Assembly (NCBI GenBank): GCA_027080405.1
Contig: JALWSL010000265.1
Coordinates: 1-6,843 of the forward strand
DNA: 6,843 nucleotides
Direction of reading: 5' to 3'
DNA from: Planctomycetaceae bacterium
GTDB lineage: Bacteria; Planctomycetota; Planctomycetia; Planctomycetales; Planctomycetaceae
Position 1 is the first letter of the stretch. Each line of letters begins with the position of its first letter. The translations under genes and the position numbers were made by a program. This document shows positions 4,813-6,843 of the stretch, piece after piece. The notes beneath the pieces are model-generated. The model did no database searches. It was not told the DNA's origin and worked only from the letters and a program-made list of their open reading frames with translations.

Positions 4813-6843
4813 ATGGAATTTTCGATGATATCAGCGGATTATTTTCACTCAACAACAGACGAAACCACCCTGGCCAGACAGATTGCCAGAAAACGTGACC
4901 TTTTTCTACGCGATTGTCTGGGAGCGGTCTGCTATTACCTGGCAATTTTTTGCTCCTTCATCGCCGGGGTCGATTTTTTTCTCGCCACTCCCCCTCATTC
5001 ATTCCACCTTGCGATTTTCGGTGTGGGGATCGCGATTCTGTTCATACTGGCGGGCTGGAGAATTTCTGGCCGAGAGGTAAATTCCTTCTATGTTAATCCG
5101 CTGGCAGCCGGGATCGCTACCTGCCTGTTTCTCCACCTGATTATCCGTGAATATCTAACGCCCTCTACGACGAATGCTTCAATCATTTCGATGTATTTCA
5201 TTTCTTTGGGAGCTTTCTTTCTTTCTACCCGATGGTTGATCGGCATGCTTGCAGCGAGCCTTGTCACGTCGATTCTGATCATGTTCCCCAGTTTGACGCG
5301 TCCCCAATTGCATGAAATCCTCCTCCTGTTCAGTTCCGGTATTCTGTTCTCGCTGGTCTTGCACGTATTTCGTTCGCGCATGTTCGGTCGCATGGCTCAA
5401 CTCCGGCTTGAAGATGAGAAGATCGCCAGAGAATTGAATGAAGCTGTTTCCAGGAGTAAAGCGAATGAAACCAAATTCCGCAGAATCTCGGAATCCATTC
5501 CGTTTGGTATTTTCCAGGTGAATGAATCGGGTGTTTGTGAATATACCAACAACAACTGGCGAACCTTGTGCATTGCTTCGAACGTGATGAATGTGGAGCA
5601 TCGGTGGTGTGATATTCTCAGCCAGGATATTCGTGAAGACGCATTCGAGGACTGGAAAAGTACGGTTCACAACTTTTCGAACTTCCAGGGAGTCTATCAA
5701 CAGAAAAACAGGGCCGGTGAACTCCGTTGGGTGGAACTTTCCATCTCACCTGTATTTTCTGATGATGGAGTCGTGTTTATCGGAACGGCTGAAGACATCA
5801 CCGAGAAAAAAATTGCCCACGACAAATTGCGTCAAACAGCAAACGATTTAAGGGTCAGCAAGGAAGCCCAGGATGCCCACGCCAGAAAGCTGGAGCAGGT
5901 TGTCAAAGAACTGGAAGTCGCCAAAAGCCATGCCGAGCAATCAGCCAAGGCGAAGAGTGAATTTTTGGCCAACATGAGCCATGAAATCCGCACGCCGATG
6001 ACGGCTGTGCTGGGCTATACCGACTTGCTGCTGGGTGAATCGGAATCGGATTCCCACATCAGGGAAGCGCTTGAAACGATCAAGCGAAACGGCGAACATC
6101 TGCTGCAAATTATCAATGACATCCTCGATATTTCCAAGATCGAAGCCGGGAAAATGGAAATCGAATTGATGCCCTGTTCTCCCAGAAAAATTGTCGAAGA
6201 AGCGATGGAATTGATGATGGTTCGGGCGAAAGAAAAATCGCTTTATCTGAGGAGTGAATTCGAAGGATACATCCCTGAATTCATCCAGACCGATCCAACC
6301 CGCTTGAGACAAATTTTGCTGAATCTGTTAAGCAACGCCATCAAATTCACCCAAACAGGTGGCGTGACCATTAAGGTGCAGCTTCAAAATGCGGGTGCGC
6401 CAGATGAACAGCCTCACCTGAAATTTTCAGTTCTTGACACCGGAATCGGCATGTCGCAGGAACAGGCTGACAACCTGTTTCAGCCATTCACTCAGGCTGA
6501 CAGCTCCATGTCCCGACGCTTTGGGGGAACCGGTTTGGGGCTTTCCATCTCCAAACGGCTCGCCAGTAAACTGGGGGGAGATATTGAAGTCAGGAGTGAG
6601 AAAAGGAAAGGAAGCTGCTTCTGTGCGGCGATCGCCACGGGTGATCTTTCCGGCGTCTCCATGATTGACCATGCCAATTCTGCCAAAACCGATCCTCACG
6701 ATGGGGCGGATACTTCGACAGAAACTCCGAATTCAAAAAAGAAAAATGAGCAGCTGAACTGCAAACTTCTGCTTGTTGAAGATGGTGTCGATAACCAGCG
6801 GCTGATTTCTTTCCTGATGAAAAAGGCGGGAGCAGACGTTACC
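4813..6843 (+). CDS. Membrane-bound PAS hybrid sensor histidine kinase (3' end missing)
   Basis: The frame is open for 677 codons to the window edge. It encodes an inner-membrane sensor kinase that would autophosphorylate on histidine and pass the phosphate to a C-terminal receiver domain. Order: a basic cytoplasmic N-terminus (1-36); six predicted membrane segments (about 37-58, 65-84, 97-112, 120-137, 141-157, 167-188), with Arg-rich loops placing both ends in the cytoplasm; a charged coiled linker (about 195-218); a PAS domain (about 219-333, ending in AEDITEKK); a second helical linker (about 335-380); HisKA with FLANMSHEIRTPM and phosphoacceptor H390; HATPase_c with N-box N504/N508, G1 DTGIGM (542-547), F-box and G2 GGTGLGL (571-577); a polar linker (about 610-645); and the receiver start LLLVEDGVDNQ, with acidic residues E656/D657. 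The receiver's phospho-Asp lies beyond the window. The membrane region matches no MASE-type sensor I can name. ATG 4813 has GGAAA only 2 bases upstream; ATG 4825 has GGAA at a 6-base spacing and may be the true start. Confidence 0.93.
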   Translation, partial: MEFSMISADYFHSTTDETTLARQIARKRDLFLRDCLGAVCYYLAIFCSFIAGVDFFLATPPHSFHLAIFGVGIAILFILAGWRISGREVNSFYVNPLAAGIATCLFLHLIIREYLTPSTTNASIISMYFISLGAFFLSTRWLIGMLAASLVTSILIMFPSLTRPQLHEILLLFSSGILFSLVLHVFRSRMFGRMAQLRLEDEKIARELNEAVSRSKANETKFRRISESIPFGIFQVNESGVCEYTNNNWRTLCIASNVMNVEHRWCDILSQDIREDAFEDWKSTVHNFSNFQGVYQQKNRAGELRWVELSISPVFSDDGVVFIGTAEDITEKKIAHDKLRQTANDLRVSKEAQDAHARKLEQVVKELEVAKSHAEQSAKAKSEFLANMSHEIRTPMTAVLGYTDLLLGESESDSHIREALETIKRNGEHLLQIINDILDISKIEAGKMEIELMPCSPRKIVEEAMELMMVRAKEKSLYLRSEFEGYIPEFIQTDPTRLRQILLNLLSNAIKFTQTGGVTIKVQLQNAGAPDEQPHLKFSVLDTGIGMSQEQADNLFQPFTQADSSMSRRFGGTGLGLSISKRLASKLGGDIEVRSEKRKGSCFCAAIATGDLSGVSMIDHANSAKTDPHDGADTSTETPNSKKKNEQLNCKLLLVEDGVDNQRLISFLMKKAGADVT

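Noticed and set aside
5179..5700. Long antisense open frame inside the kinase gene (173 codons)
   Set aside because: The + strand kinase is continuous and well supported through this region, and the antisense product has no recognisable domain.
1..6843. CRISPR array, tRNA or rRNA genes, insertion sequences, phage or toxin-antitoxin genes
   Set aside because: Looked for on both strands; no regular repeat-spacer array, cloverleaf, rRNA-like sequence, transposase or integrase motif was seen.

Overview
The window carries the back part of a SUF iron-sulfur cluster assembly locus, followed by the first two thirds or more of a membrane-bound hybrid histidine kinase. All genes read on the + strand. 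The order is sufC (3' part only), sufB, sufD, a Rieske-type ferredoxin fused to a SufT-like MIP18/DUF59 domain, a gap of about 480 bases without a convincing gene, and the kinase, which runs off the right edge. The gene set points to a bacterium. Roomy spacing in a sufCBD cluster, a Rieske-MIP18 fusion and a large hybrid kinase with a VEDGVDNQ-type receiver start are reminiscent of Planctomycetota, but that placement is an impression from memory, not a database result.

SUF region (1-4329): SufC is the ATPase, and SufB and SufD are the paralogous scaffold subunits of the SufBC2D complex, on which a nascent Fe-S cluster is built. The residues known to matter in E. coli are present: the ABC signature, Walker B and H-loop in SufC; the equivalents of Cys254, Cys405 and His433/Glu434 in SufB (here C237, C381, H409/E410); and the Cys-x-His pair in SufD (C377/H379). 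The fourth gene joins a [2Fe-2S] Rieske domain (CTH and CPRH boxes) through an acidic, Ser/Gly-rich linker to a domain of the SufT family, which is implicated in Fe-S cluster maturation. The spacers (209, 98 and 77 bases) are long for a suf operon, and each holds a small hairpin. Two of these hairpins share the same GGTGCG/CGCACC arms. No cysteine desulfurase (SufS), SufU or SufR lies in the window, so the sulfur donor must be encoded upstream or elsewhere.

Gap (4330-4812): no believable gene is visible on either strand. An imperfect hairpin with a T-rich tail at 4691-4730 is the best transcription terminator candidate and separates the SUF unit from the kinase.

Kinase (4813-6843, incomplete): six predicted membrane segments, a short coiled linker, a PAS domain, a second helical linker, HisKA with H390, a complete HATPase_c domain, and the first strand and acidic residues of a receiver domain. 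Nothing in the sequence ties its signal to Fe-S metabolism; it looks like an independent downstream gene.
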